DNA of 53,437 nucleotides from an uncultured Lentisphaerota bacterium (GCA_903912445.1 CAIWHP010000031.1:1-53437); one strand, 5' to 3'. Counted from the first letter of the stretch, positions 18,684 to 27,352 are shown. The notes: generated by a model from the sequence alone, not told the origin. Program-made: numbers and translations.

Positions 18684-19556
18684 ATGCAGATCGTGCGCAG
18701 CCCGGAACAAGCTGAACTGGCCGCGCGTCTAGTGAGGCCCGCGCGGGAGGAACTGCTCCGCTTGGCCCGCGCCCACCGGGAGGCCGTGGATGCCGACCTG
18801 CGCAGCGAGCTGGCGGCCGGGCATCCTGTGCCGAATGCCCCCAACCCATCGGAGGGCGCCTATCCGCACGGCTTCTGCTTTGCAATTTGCGCCCGGGTCT
18901 TCGAAAGGCTCTCGAAAGAACCGCTCGTGCAGGGATTCGTGGCGGCTGGAGTCATCTGGAAAACCGTTTATTTCATCCAACACGGCCGGTTGTTCCAGAA
19001 TGCGGTCCAGTGCGGGGACGACCTGCTCGATGCCGCGAACAACACGTGCAGTCCGGAGTTCGAGCCGGTGGTTTGCTCCCCGCTCGAAGAAGTGAATTGG
19101 GAAAACCTTCGCGATTACCGGCAAACGGCAACCGTCGCCGAAAAATACTACAAGGCGCGCCTCTTCCCGAACCGTTTTTTCCCCCTTCTGTTTCCGGTCG
19201 CTCCATTTTTGCGACTGGGTGAGGGAGGGGACATCGCGATCTTCTGGCACGAGCACCTGCTCTTTTTTCAGGACATCAACGAGGGGTGGCCGCGGGTGGG
19301 CGCGCTCCTCGACGATGCGCCGTGGATGGGGCAGCCCCTGCCCGCACCGCACGCCGCCCGGATGCGCGAACTCCAAAGAGCGGCCGGGAGCGGAGCGCCC
19401 CCGCCGGTCGAACTCCGCGAATGCTCGCCAGACGAGCTGCGCGCCTCGCTCGCTTCATGGGAGGCGCTCCACGAACTCCCGACCGGCAGCCTCCGCCGGA
19501 CGATCACCAACCTCGACTTCCGTCTCCGCTCCACCGCCCGCTGGCTCCTCCGTTAG
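18684..19556 (+). CDS. hypothetical protein, unrecognised family
   Basis: A 290-aa soluble protein that I do not recognise. It begins MQIVRSPEQAELAARLVRPA and has an Arg/Glu-rich helical N-terminus. A middle region has several aromatic and cysteine residues (YPHGFCFAICARVFERL, NNTCSPEFEPVVC, FWHEHLLFFQDINEGW), and the end is basic (LRSTARWLLR). There is no signal peptide or clear membrane segment. The frame is open from 18528, but residues before ATG 18684 run through the hairpin repeat and look non-coding. Codon use in this frame resembles neighbouring genes, which supports a real gene. It lies between a PEP-CTERM gene and a decayed PEP-CTERM copy; context gives no function. Confidence 0.65.
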   Translation: MQIVRSPEQAELAARLVRPAREELLRLARAHREAVDADLRSELAAGHPVPNAPNPSEGAYPHGFCFAICARVFERLSKEPLVQGFVAAGVIWKTVYFIQHGRLFQNAVQCGDDLLDAANNTCSPEFEPVVCSPLEEVNWENLRDYRQTATVAEKYYKARLFPNRFFPLLFPVAPFLRLGEGGDIAIFWHEHLLFFQDINEGWPRVGALLDDAPWMGQPLPAPHAARMRELQRAAGSGAPPPVELRECSPDELRASLASWEALHELPTGSLRRTITNLDFRLRSTARWLLR

Positions 19557-19643
19557 CAATGCCGCTCTTGATCTTGGTCTGATCCCATCGAAATTCATCG
19601 CGTATGCAGCTTTCGGTGCGGACAGATTATATGCCCTGCGGGC

Positions 19644-19830
19644 GCTTTTACCCCGGAAACAGGCCTTGGAAAAGGAGTCAAAAAACTTGCAGAGTCGAAA
19701 TAATCTTAATATATATGGCGCTGTGATTAGTGAACAGAGGCTTGGATTATACCGGAGTCTTCGATTTTTGGTTTGGTGTTGGCCCGCTGGAACTGGGCGC
19801 CTCGGGACTGCGCCGGTGGCGCAAGACCCA
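19644..19830 (+). pseudogene. remnant of a PEP-CTERM gene (promoter joined to a frameshifted C-terminal tag)
   Basis: The 5' part (19644-19718) aligns with the upstream region of the intact PEP-CTERM gene (17507-17585): both have ACAGGC-TTGGAAAA-GAGT followed by TTAATATA. About 30 bases later the sequence matches the end of that gene, encoding IPESSIFGLVLA where the intact copy has IPEPSTFGLVLT. One base is then missing at about 19783, so the rest of the tag (CGCCGGTGGCGCAAG, 19811-19825) is out of frame. The whole mature protein and signal peptide are gone. This is best read as an internally deleted, dead duplicate. Confidence 0.7.
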
Positions 19831-19976
19831 TCCGGCCAGCCGTGGCCCATCTGCTTGAGCCAGAGGTGTCGGCACGAGGATGGCGAGCTTGACTAGGCGT
19901 ATCTCCGAAAGCTGCAACCGTGCCTGCCAGCCCGCAAGGGGCCTCCGGCCCGTGCGTGCGGTGGGGTTGCGGCGAG

Positions 19977-20020
19977 AGCCGGTTTCCCAACAGGCGGGAC
20001 GTCCGTTCCGGCTGTTTTTT
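19977..20020 (+). terminator. candidate rho-independent terminator
   Basis: AGCCGG (19977-19982) pairs with CCGGCT (20008-20013) around a 25-base loop that can itself fold (GGACGTCC), and T6 follows (20015-20020). The loop is long for a terminator. It would end transcription coming from the PEP-CTERM side before the next gene at 20059. Confidence 0.45.
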
Positions 20021-20058
20021 CCCATCCACGCTGCGCGAGAGCTGGTGACGGCCTCCTG

Positions 20059-22851
20059 ATGAGCACTCTCGCGACGCGTGTGTTGCTGCTGGGTTGGGAT
20101 GCGGCCGACTGGCAGGTGCTCCGGCCCTTGCTGGCGGCGGGGCAGATGCCGAATCTGGCCGGATTGATGGCTCGCGGCGTGCATGGGAACCACGCGACGA
20201 TTTATCCCGCATTAAGCCCGCTCTTGTGGACCTCGATGGCCACGGGCAAGCGCCCGGCCAAGCATGGGGTCCTGGGGTTTACCGAGCCGACCGCAGACGG
20301 CCGCGGGATCCGGCCGTGCAGCGTGTTGTCGCGGAAGACCAAGGCGCTGTGGAATATCCTGTCGCAAGAGGGCAAGCGCTCGGTGGTCGTGGGTTGGTGG
20401 CCCTCGTTTCCCGCGGAGCCGATCCGCGGGGCGATGGTGTCGAACCATTTCCAGCAGGTGCCCGATGAGCCGGAGGCGGCGCTGCCGCCGCTGCTGCCGG
20501 GTATGGTGACTCCGCCCCGTCTGGCCGCTGAACTTTTCGAACTGCGGGTGCGCCCCTGGGAGCTGCCGGCCGAGGTGCTCCGGATGTTTGTGCCGCGGCT
20601 TGACGAGGTGGACCAGACACAGGACAAGTCGCTTCACGATCTGGCCAAGATCCTCGCCGAGACACTCTCGATCCATGCGGCCGCGACCGACCTGCTGGAG
20701 CGCGAGCCCTGGGATTTCGCGGCGGTGTATTTCGACGCGATCGACCACGCCAGCCACCGGTTCATGCAATACCATCCGCCCCGGCGGGCCGGCGTGCCAG
20801 AGCGGGAGTTCGAGCTTTACCGGGAGGTGGTGGCCAACGTCTATCGCCACCACGATGCCATGCTGGGCCGGTATCTCCAACTGGCGGGACCGGACGCCCA
20901 TGTCCTGATTGTCTCCGACCACGGGTTCCATTCGGATGCGCAGCGCTCGCAGTGGATTCCCGCCGAGCCGGCAGGCCCGGCGGTCGAGCACCGGCACTTC
21001 GGGATGCTGGTGATGGCCGGCCCCGGCTTGCTGCGCGGCGAACGGATCTTCGGAAGTTCCATCTTGGACATCACACCCACGGTGCTGACGCTGTTCGGTT
21101 TGCCGGTGGGGCTGGACATGGACGGCACACCACAGATTCAAGCCTGGGAACAGCCGCCGGAGATTCAGCGCATCCCGTCCTGGGACGCCGTCCCGGGCGC
21201 AGACGGGCAGCATTCCCCGGACGTCATTCAGGACCCCCGGGCATCGGCGGCGGTCCTGGAGCAGATGATGGCCCTCGGCTATATCGCGCCACTGCCGGAC
21301 AACCAGACCGAGGCGGTGCGGGAAACCACCCGGGAGCTGGATTACAATCTGGCCCGCGCCTTGGTCGATGCCAACCAACCGCACGAGGCCGAGCCGCTCC
21401 TGGAGCGGCTCTGGGCAGAGTGGCCGGCGGAGCACCGCTTTGGCCTGCACTTGGTGGATGCCCTTGCGCGCCTGGGGCGGGTGGCCCAGCGGCGGGAGGC
21501 GTTGCAAAAACTGCGTGCCCGGAGCGAGCAGTTCGCTGTGGAAGCAAAAGAGAAACTCAGCGCCTTGCCCGCGGAGACCGCACCGGACGACCCCATCGCG
21601 CGGCAGCAACCGGAGGCCCGGCGCCGGGCGTTCGAACGCCGCACCTACATCGAGCGCGCCCAAGGCCGGGGACCGCGGCTCGCCCGGGAGGAAATCACCC
21701 AGGCGCTGCTCGAGGGCGACCGGGTGAGGGCATCCGCGGAACTGGCGCCGCTTTTGGATGGGCGGAATCTGTCGCCCGGGCTCGCGGGTTTTGCGGCGGC
21801 GACCTTGGTTGACCTCAAGCGGGAGGACGAGGCGCTTCCGCTGCTTGACGTCCTGCTGGAAGCCGAGCCGGAAAGCCCGTCCCTGGAGGTGCTGCGCGCG
21901 GAGATCTATTACCGGAAAAAGGCTTGGCAGGCGGTCGTGGACGCCGCGTCCGGTGCACTGGGCCTGGTCTATTTCAACCCGCGGCTCCATATGCTGCTGG
22001 GGCTGGCGCTGCTCGAATTGGGGTCCAAGACCGAGGGGGCCAACGAACTGATGGTGGCCGTGAACCAGAATATGGCGCAACTCCCGGCGCTGCAGGCGCT
22101 GGCGCGCATTTTCCGCGACGACCCCGTAGCGGGGCCGAAATACCGTTTCATGCGCGACGCCGTCAAAAACATCAACGCCTTTCAACGCCACGAGCGGAGC
22201 GCGCGCGGCCTGCGTCCCTCCAGCCCGCCCGCCGACTACGATTTCACACCATGGTGCCAGGCGGTGCCGGCTGCGCTGGGGCCGCTCGCCCCCGACGAGA
22301 TCGTCGTGGTTTCCGGCCTGCCGCGCAGCGGCACCTCCATGCTCATGCGCCTGCTCGAAGCGGGCGGCATTCCGGTCCTCGCGGACGACCACCGGCCTGC
22401 GGACGAGAGCAACCGGCTCGGGTATTTCGAACTGGCGGCGGTGAAGAACACCGCGCGCGACGCCAGTTGGACCCGGCAAGCCAAAGGCCACGCTGTGAAG
22501 GTGGTCACGCCCCTGCTGCAGCAGCTGCCCCCGGGGCTGCCCGCGCGAGTGCTCGTCATCCATCGGCCGCTACCCGCGCTGCTCGCTTCCCAGGAGGCCA
22601 TGAAGGCGCGGCTCGGCGCGGTGACGCGCGCCCGGGAAGAGGGCGCACTGGCCCGGAACTTTGCCGCCACCATGCGGCAACTGCCGGGGTTGTTCCGGGC
22701 CCGGCCAGCTTGGCACGCCCTCCACGTTTCCTACGAAACAATGCTGGCGGATCCGGCCGGCCAATGCGCCCGCTTGGCCAGCTTTCTGGGGCCGCGCTTC
22801 GACGCCCGGCGCGCAGCAGCGGCAATCGACCCTTCGCAGCGGCGGTTCTGA
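20059..22851 (+). CDS. alkaline-phosphatase-superfamily phosphodiesterase-TPR-sulfotransferase fusion
   Basis: A 930-aa three-part protein. Residues 1 to about 400 form a type I phosphodiesterase/nucleotide pyrophosphatase domain: metal-binding Asp14 (LLLGWDAADW), nucleophile region ALSPLLWTSMATGKRP (Ser53 aligns with the catalytic Thr/Ser), YFDAIDHASHRF, SDHGFHSD and EHRHFGML. Residues of about 430-690 are helical TPR-like repeats (NLARALVDANQPHEAEPLLERL and similar). The end is a sulfotransferase-like domain with the PAPS P-loop GLPRSGTS (753-760) and a second PAPS site RVLVIHRPLPALLAS. There is no signal peptide, so it is probably cytosolic. With cysDNC 4 kb upstream as PAPS source, a role in making or remodelling a sulfated molecule is plausible. 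That is inference; the acceptor is unknown. Confidence 0.85.
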   Translation: MSTLATRVLLLGWDAADWQVLRPLLAAGQMPNLAGLMARGVHGNHATIYPALSPLLWTSMATGKRPAKHGVLGFTEPTADGRGIRPCSVLSRKTKALWNILSQEGKRSVVVGWWPSFPAEPIRGAMVSNHFQQVPDEPEAALPPLLPGMVTPPRLAAELFELRVRPWELPAEVLRMFVPRLDEVDQTQDKSLHDLAKILAETLSIHAAATDLLEREPWDFAAVYFDAIDHASHRFMQYHPPRRAGVPEREFELYREVVANVYRHHDAMLGRYLQLAGPDAHVLIVSDHGFHSDAQRSQWIPAEPAGPAVEHRHFGMLVMAGPGLLRGERIFGSSILDITPTVLTLFGLPVGLDMDGTPQIQAWEQPPEIQRIPSWDAVPGADGQHSPDVIQDPRASAAVLEQMMALGYIAPLPDNQTEAVRETTRELDYNLARALVDANQPHEAEPLLERLWAEWPAEHRFGLHLVDALARLGRVAQRREALQKLRARSEQFAVEAKEKLSALPAETAPDDPIARQQPEARRRAFERRTYIERAQGRGPRLAREEITQALLEGDRVRASAELAPLLDGRNLSPGLAGFAAATLVDLKREDEALPLLDVLLEAEPESPSLEVLRAEIYYRKKAWQAVVDAASGALGLVYFNPRLHMLLGLALLELGSKTEGANELMVAVNQNMAQLPALQALARIFRDDPVAGPKYRFMRDAVKNINAFQRHERSARGLRPSSPPADYDFTPWCQAVPAALGPLAPDEIVVVSGLPRSGTSMLMRLLEAGGIPVLADDHRPADESNRLGYFELAAVKNTARDASWTRQAKGHAVKVVTPLLQQLPPGLPARVLVIHRPLPALLASQEAMKARLGAVTRAREEGALARNFAATMRQLPGLFRARPAWHALHVSYETMLADPAGQCARLASFLGPRFDARRAAAAIDPSQRRF

Positions 22852-22932
22852 AAAAAGGGAAAGGAGTGGGCCACCCAGGGTGTCGCATCGGCCCCGTTTT
22901 CGGCTCATGGCTGCGCAACGCTTCCGCAACAT

Positions 22933-23805
22933 TCAGCGGATGAAAACCCGCACTACCAGAAACGCGCCCAGCAACAGGGTGCTCAGCACAATCCCTTTGC
23001 GTAGCATGGTCGGCTCGATAACCGTGACCGTGGCCACGGCCACAGGCATGGCGAGCAGCGAGCCGATGATGAGCGGCAGCGCGAGGTTCGGCTCCAAGGT
23101 GCCCTTGCTGAAAAAATAAAGCGCCACGGAGATGGCGCCCGTTAGTCCGCGGGCCGGCGGAGTGATGCTGACGGCGCCTTTTTCCGATACGCCAGAGAGC
23201 ACTTGGCCGCTGGTAAGCAGCGGGCCATAGCCCCCCCCTGAGATGCCTTTGTTGAAGGCCGCGACGGCCCCGACCAACACGATACGCTTCATGGAAAACG
23301 TCCGGCTCAACTTGCGGCCTGTCAGCATCAGGATGCCGACGCCCACGACGACCAGTCCGATATAGAGATCAATCCATTGGGCCGGCAGCCTCACGGCTGC
23401 TGTCACCGCGAGGATCGAACCGACCAGCGAACAGCCAGCCAACACCATGAGCACTTTCCAGTGCAAACTGTCATGCGCCAGATGCAGGTTGCCTGCGCGA
23501 TGGTTAAGCACCGTGGCAAGGAGGCCGATGCAGATTTCCGAAAGAAGAATGGCGGGCACCACCATTTTGGCTGGAAAGCCGAGCATGATGAGCACCGGCG
23601 TGAGCAGGGTGCCGTGCCCACCTCCGACACACGTGTCAATATAGCCCGTGAGGAAGGCCGCCCCGAGGATTACGAACCAGCCGGCGCTACCCGGTTGCAG
23701 CGGGTGGGTTGCGAAGGCACCGTTGTTCAGGGCGATGATACTGGCGCAAGCGGCCAACAAGGCCCCGACGACAGCCAAGGTCGCGCTTTTCTTAATCACA
23801 GACAT
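22933..23805 (-). CDS. TauE/SafE family anion (sulfite/sulfonate) exporter
   Basis: A 290-aa inner-membrane protein with about eight hydrophobic segments and the two inverted-repeat signatures of the TauE/SafE (DUF81) family: GYIDTCVGGGHGTLLTPVL in the first half and NKGISGGGYGPLLTSGQVL in the second. Family members export sulfite, sulfoacetate or related anions, but many are uncharacterised. It is convergent with the phosphodiesterase-sulfotransferase gene, 81 bases apart, and in the same region as cysDNC, so an organosulfur or sulfite substrate is a reasonable guess. Length is normal. The N-terminus MSVIKKSATLAVVGALLAA is the first membrane helix. Confidence 0.88.
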   Translation of the reverse strand: MSVIKKSATLAVVGALLAACASIIALNNGAFATHPLQPGSAGWFVILGAAFLTGYIDTCVGGGHGTLLTPVLIMLGFPAKMVVPAILLSEICIGLLATVLNHRAGNLHLAHDSLHWKVLMVLAGCSLVGSILAVTAAVRLPAQWIDLYIGLVVVGVGILMLTGRKLSRTFSMKRIVLVGAVAAFNKGISGGGYGPLLTSGQVLSGVSEKGAVSITPPARGLTGAISVALYFFSKGTLEPNLALPLIIGSLLAMPVAVATVTVIEPTMLRKGIVLSTLLLGAFLVVRVFIR

Positions 23806-24276
23806 TTATTACCACGTTTGTCCGTAGAGCGGTTACAGAAATGAGTGCGTGCCAGCGAATCCGTGAGCCAGGCCCGAAGATATTTTGTTGATTGAGCAAC
23901 CAGATTTACTTGTTGAGTTATGCGCATGTCAAACTGCGGCCCATGCCCCGGTTGATGTTTCCCCTTGTCCAAGAGGGGTCAAGCGGTGTGCATCAAGATG
24001 TTCGCCTGGAAATCGGTTCGGAAGGGACCGCGTCTGTCTCGCATCGTTTTTTGGATGCGGCTCGCGTGGCTGGAAGTTCCACCCACGAGGACTGGTTGCG
24101 CCGTCACGCAGTGGCTGGCCACTCGAAAATTCGGACTGAGTCAGGACCAAGCGTCGCAACCATTTGAGCTAGGGCGCGTGAGGTCGAGTCGTTTTCTGTA
24201 GCGGCTCCGCCGGATGCGACGCCCTACCAGGCGCGCTGAAGGCAGTTGTCGCACCATAGCGCGTGGAGGGTGGGGC
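23806..24276. other. 471-base intergenic region, nothing recognised
   Basis: Lies between the TauE/SafE gene start (23805) and the UbiE-type gene end (24277). Short open frames here (for example 23892-24167) have no good ribosome site or family resemblance. A short GC-rich stretch with GTAGCGGC at 24199-24206 resembles the head of the hairpin repeat found at 27434, 35380 and 37895, but its stem is not preserved. Confidence 0.5.
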
Positions 24277-25014
24277 TCAGCCGGTCTTCTGCAGGAAGAT
24301 GGTTTCCAGCAGGCCGAACATGTGCAGGCGCGAGCCGGTGGTGCTCAAGCCGTGCGCGGCGCAGCGGCGGCGCAACTCCACGCGGTCGGGGAAGGCGTTC
24401 AGGCTGGCCGTGATATAGGTGAAGAGCTTGGGGTTGCCATACATTGCCAAGCCCCAGGCGCTGGCCCACACGTGTAAGAGAATCTTGTACAGCTTCCGGA
24501 GCGCAGGTTGGGGGGGATTGGAGAAATCCAGAAAGGCCGCGGCGCCTCCGGGCTTGAGCAACCGGGCAATCTCGGCCAGGGCGCGGTCCAGATCGGGGGC
24601 GTTGCGCAGGGCATAGCCGCCGGTGACGAGGTCGAAGCTGGCGGAGGGCAGGCCGGTCTGCATCATGTCGGCATTGGCGAACTCGATGTTGGCACTGTGA
24701 TTACGGACGCGGGCCAGGTCCAACATGGCGTCGGTGATATCGGTGCCAAGAATCCGGCCGGCGGGGAAACGCGCTGCGAGCAGGAAACAGAGATCCCCCG
24801 TGCCGCAGGCGAGGTCGAGGCAGGCGGGTTGCGTGGCGGGTGGCAGGCGTTGGATCATGTCGCGTTTCCAACTCCGGTCGCGCCAGAAGGAAAGGCCGGG
24901 CGTGAAGCGGTCGTAGGCCGGGGCCAGCCGCGCAAACACCTCGCGGGTGATCTGTTGCTTGCGCTCCGGGCTGGCGAAATCGGCCTGCGGATCGAACTCA
25001 AAACGTGGCTTCAT
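24277..25014 (-). CDS. UbiE/MenG-type C-methyltransferase
   Basis: A 245-aa SAM-dependent methyltransferase of the UbiE/COQ5 family. It shows motif I DLACGTGDL (about residues 66-74), the family signature GYALRNAPDLDRAL (FGLRN in UbiE) and LDFSNPPQPALRKLY. UbiE/MenG methylates the quinone ring in the last steps of ubiquinone or menaquinone synthesis. The gene is divergent from a type III polyketide synthase with only 61 bases between the starts, and UbiE-like enzymes also methylate type III PKS products. A tailoring role is therefore possible, and I leave the symbol empty. No other quinone gene is nearby. Confidence 0.88.
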   Translation of the reverse strand: MKPRFEFDPQADFASPERKQQITREVFARLAPAYDRFTPGLSFWRDRSWKRDMIQRLPPATQPACLDLACGTGDLCFLLAARFPAGRILGTDITDAMLDLARVRNHSANIEFANADMMQTGLPSASFDLVTGGYALRNAPDLDRALAEIARLLKPGGAAAFLDFSNPPQPALRKLYKILLHVWASAWGLAMYGNPKLFTYITASLNAFPDRVELRRRCAAHGLSTTGSRLHMFGLLETIFLQKTG

Positions 25015-25075
25015 GATTTCTCAAATCTTGTAGTGCGCGAGACCTGCGGTAAACTCATAGAGCGGTTTGCCCATC

Positions 25076-26200
25076 ATGTCTGCGCATATTCATAGCATAG
25101 CAACAGCGCTTCCGCCACAGCGCTACGCGCAAGAGCGCATCCGGGATTTCATGCTGGAGGCGGTCCCCGGCGATGAACGCTCGCGCCGGTTGCTCCGGCG
25201 CATGTATGCCCAGTCGGACATCGGTTTCCGGCACAGCGTCCTGGGCGATCTCGACGGGGCGGTGGCCGAGCCTTTCTTCACGCGCAGCGCCGACGGGGGG
25301 TGGCGCACCCCATCGACCGGGCAGCGCAATGCGCGCTTCACCCGCGCCGCGCCGGCGCTGTTCGTGGACGTGGCGCGCGACGCCCTGGCGCGGAGCGGCT
25401 GGGCGCCGGCGGACGTTACGCATGTGGTCACGGTCTCGTGCACCGGCTTCTTCAATCCCGGCCCGGATTTTCATGTCGTGCGCGGCTTGGGCTTGTCCGG
25501 GAAAACCCAACGGGTGCATGTGGGCTTCATGGGCTGCTACGCCTTGTTTCCGGCGCTCAAGGTGGCCGAGGCGTTCTGCCGCGCCGATGCACGCGCCGTG
25601 GTGCTCGTGGCCTGCGTGGAGTTGTGCTCGCTGCATATCCAGCTCAAGGCGGAGCACGACGCGATGCTGGGGGGCTGCCTGTTCGGCGATGGCGCGGGTG
25701 CCATGGTTGTGAGCGCGCGGCCGCCCCGCGACGACCGCGCTGCGCTGACGATCCAATCGTTGGGCAGCGTGCTGCTGCCGGATAGTGCCGGCGCCATGGC
25801 TTGGTCGATTGGCGACGATGGCTTTGACATCGCGCTCTCCAGTTATGTGCCCGACCTCATCCAGGCCCACATCCGGCCGGCCGTCGAGGAGTGGCTGGCC
25901 GCGCAGGCGCTGTCCCTGCCGGCGGTGGCGCGCTGGGCGATCCACCCGGGTGGGCGTGCCATTCTCGACAAGACCGCCACGGCCCTTGGACTGGCTTCGG
26001 ACGCGCTGGCCGTCTCACGGGAAGTGCTCCGCGAGGTCGGCAACCTCAGCAGCGCCACCCTGTGCTTCGTGCTGGAGCGGATGTTGCATGAAGCGCCGGC
26101 GCCAGCCGGCGAAACGATCTGCGCCCTCGCCTTCGGCCCCGGGCTGACGGTGGAAATGGGCTTGTTCGAGCGCTGCGTATGCGGTGGCTCGAGCTCCTGA
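25076..26200 (+). CDS. type III polyketide synthase (chalcone/stilbene synthase family)
   Basis: A 374-aa homodimeric ketosynthase of the chalcone/stilbene synthase superfamily, which extends an acyl-CoA starter with malonyl-CoA and cyclises the chain. The catalytic triad is visible: Cys154 in GFMGCYALFPALK, His290 in WAIHPGGRAILD and Asn323 in VGNLSSATLCFVL. Spacing is close to plant CHS (164/303/336). The C-terminal FGPGLTVEMGLF loop is also typical. Bacterial relatives make alkylresorcinols, alkylpyrones or phloroglucinols; the product cannot be predicted here. The ATG at 25076 gives MSAHIHSIATALPP; an in-frame TTG at 25067 is less likely. It shares a short divergent promoter region with the methyltransferase. 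Confidence 0.93.
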   Translation: MSAHIHSIATALPPQRYAQERIRDFMLEAVPGDERSRRLLRRMYAQSDIGFRHSVLGDLDGAVAEPFFTRSADGGWRTPSTGQRNARFTRAAPALFVDVARDALARSGWAPADVTHVVTVSCTGFFNPGPDFHVVRGLGLSGKTQRVHVGFMGCYALFPALKVAEAFCRADARAVVLVACVELCSLHIQLKAEHDAMLGGCLFGDGAGAMVVSARPPRDDRAALTIQSLGSVLLPDSAGAMAWSIGDDGFDIALSSYVPDLIQAHIRPAVEEWLAAQALSLPAVARWAIHPGGRAILDKTATALGLASDALAVSREVLREVGNLSSATLCFVLERMLHEAPAPAGETICALAFGPGLTVEMGLFERCVCGGSSS

Positions 26201-26396
26201 CGGCCCCTGCGCTGTTTGACGGCGGGGGTGTCGGTTCACGTTTCAAATCACCGGCAGCCATGGCAACACCTTCACCCCCGGATTGCAGGGCAGTTGGTAC
26301 CACACGCCCGCCGGGATCAAGCCCTGCCGGAACAGCTGCCGCGGTCGCGGCAAAAAAATCGGTGGACGCTGGGCGGCGGATGGTTATGATCGGCGC

Positions 26397-27011
26397 ATGC
26401 AGCAACAGCTGGGCATTTTGGGAGGGACGTTCAACCCGGTGCATCTGGGCCACTTGATTCTGGCGCAGGATGCGCTGGAACACTTCGGTTTGGATCGCGT
26501 GCTGTTCATACCGAGCGCCCAGCCGCCGCACAAGCGCAGTGAAAATCTGGCGCCCGCGGCCCATCGGCTGGCGATGCTCCGCGCTGCCGTGGCCGACGAT
26601 CCACGCTTCGAGGTCAGCACCCTTGAGTTGGAGCGACAGGGCCCGTCCTTTACCATCGATACGATCAAGGCGCTGCGCGCCGCGCGGCCGGACGCCCGCC
26701 TGCACTTCATCATCGGCACCGACTCGTTGCTGGAACTCCATCAATGGCGCGCGATCGAGGAATTGCTCCCGCTTTGCGAATTCGTGACCATGCTGCGGCC
26801 GGGTTTCCCGGTGGAGCATCTCGCCGAGGAGCAGTTGAATGTGCCGCCGCCGTGGGGTGGGCGCCTGCTCGCAAATCTGTTCCCGGGGCACACGGCCGAG
26901 ATCTCCTCCACCGATGTCCGCCAGCGTGTCGCCGCGGGCCGCAGTATTCGTTATCTTGTACCGGAGGCCGTCGCAGGGTACATTGCGCGCGAAGGACTCT
27001 ATCGTACATGA
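26397..27011 (+). CDS. nadD: nicotinate-nucleotide adenylyltransferase
   Basis: NadD joins ATP and nicotinate mononucleotide to deamido-NAD in NAD biosynthesis. The 204-aa protein carries the nucleotidyltransferase motif GGTFNPVHLGHL (T/HxGH class) at the N-terminus, PPHK, and the C-terminal ISSTDVRQRVAAGRSIRYLV that matches the ISSTxIR family signature. ATG 26397 has GGATGG upstream and gives the standard N-terminus; the frame is open upstream to 26283 without family similarity. Its stop overlaps the rsfS start in ATGA, the usual nadD-rsfS pairing. The 196 bases before it show no feature. Confidence 0.95.
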   Translation: MQQQLGILGGTFNPVHLGHLILAQDALEHFGLDRVLFIPSAQPPHKRSENLAPAAHRLAMLRAAVADDPRFEVSTLELERQGPSFTIDTIKALRAARPDARLHFIIGTDSLLELHQWRAIEELLPLCEFVTMLRPGFPVEHLAEEQLNVPPPWGGRLLANLFPGHTAEISSTDVRQRVAAGRSIRYLVPEAVAGYIAREGLYRT

Positions 27012-27352
27012 AAAAAAACGACTCGCTCGCGCTGGCCCACTTGGCGCGTAAGGCCCTGCTCGAGAAGAAAGCCGTGAATCCCCTCGTGCTCGACGTGCGC
27101 AAGCTGTCGAGCGTGACCGATTTCTACCTGATCGCCACCGGCAGCAGCGCGCCGCATCTCAAGGCCTTGGGCGAGGAGTTGCACGCCCACCTGCGGGACG
27201 CCAAGATCGCCCGCAACCGCCGCAGCGGCGAAGCCAACAGTGGCTGGCTGGTGGTGGACTGCGGCCTCATCGTGGTCCATCTCTTCCTGCCCGCCACCCG
27301 CGAGTACTACGCGCTCGAAGACCTCTGGAGCGACGCCCCGCGCGTGGAGTGA
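27008..27352 (+). CDS. rsfS: ribosome silencing factor
   Basis: RsfS (Iojap/YbeB family) binds ribosomal protein uL14 on the 50S subunit and blocks subunit joining when nutrients are short. The 114-aa protein has normal length and typical motifs: DVRKLSSVTDFYLIATGSS, a middle helix AEL-like segment (LGEELHAHL), and the C-terminal SGWLVVDCGLIVVHLFLPATREYYALEDLW. It starts inside the nadD stop (ATGA), so the two are translationally coupled, as in many bacteria. Confidence 0.95.
   Translation: MKKNDSLALAHLARKALLEKKAVNPLVLDVRKLSSVTDFYLIATGSSAPHLKALGEELHAHLRDAKIARNRRSGEANSGWLVVDCGLIVVHLFLPATREYYALEDLWSDAPRVE

Larger units (their letters stand above)
19557..20058. other. 502-base region without an intact gene
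   Basis: Holds the PEP-CTERM remnant (19644-19830) and a terminator-like hairpin (19977-20020). Between them nothing was recognised. Confidence 0.5.

Noticed and set aside
20212-22563. 783-codon minus-strand open frame opposite the phosphodiesterase-sulfotransferase gene
   Set aside because: Shadow of the real plus-strand gene; His/Arg/Gln-rich with no recognisable domain.
23892-24167. short frames in the TauE-UbiE gap
   Set aside because: No ribosome site or family resemblance; several overlapping frames are open equally.
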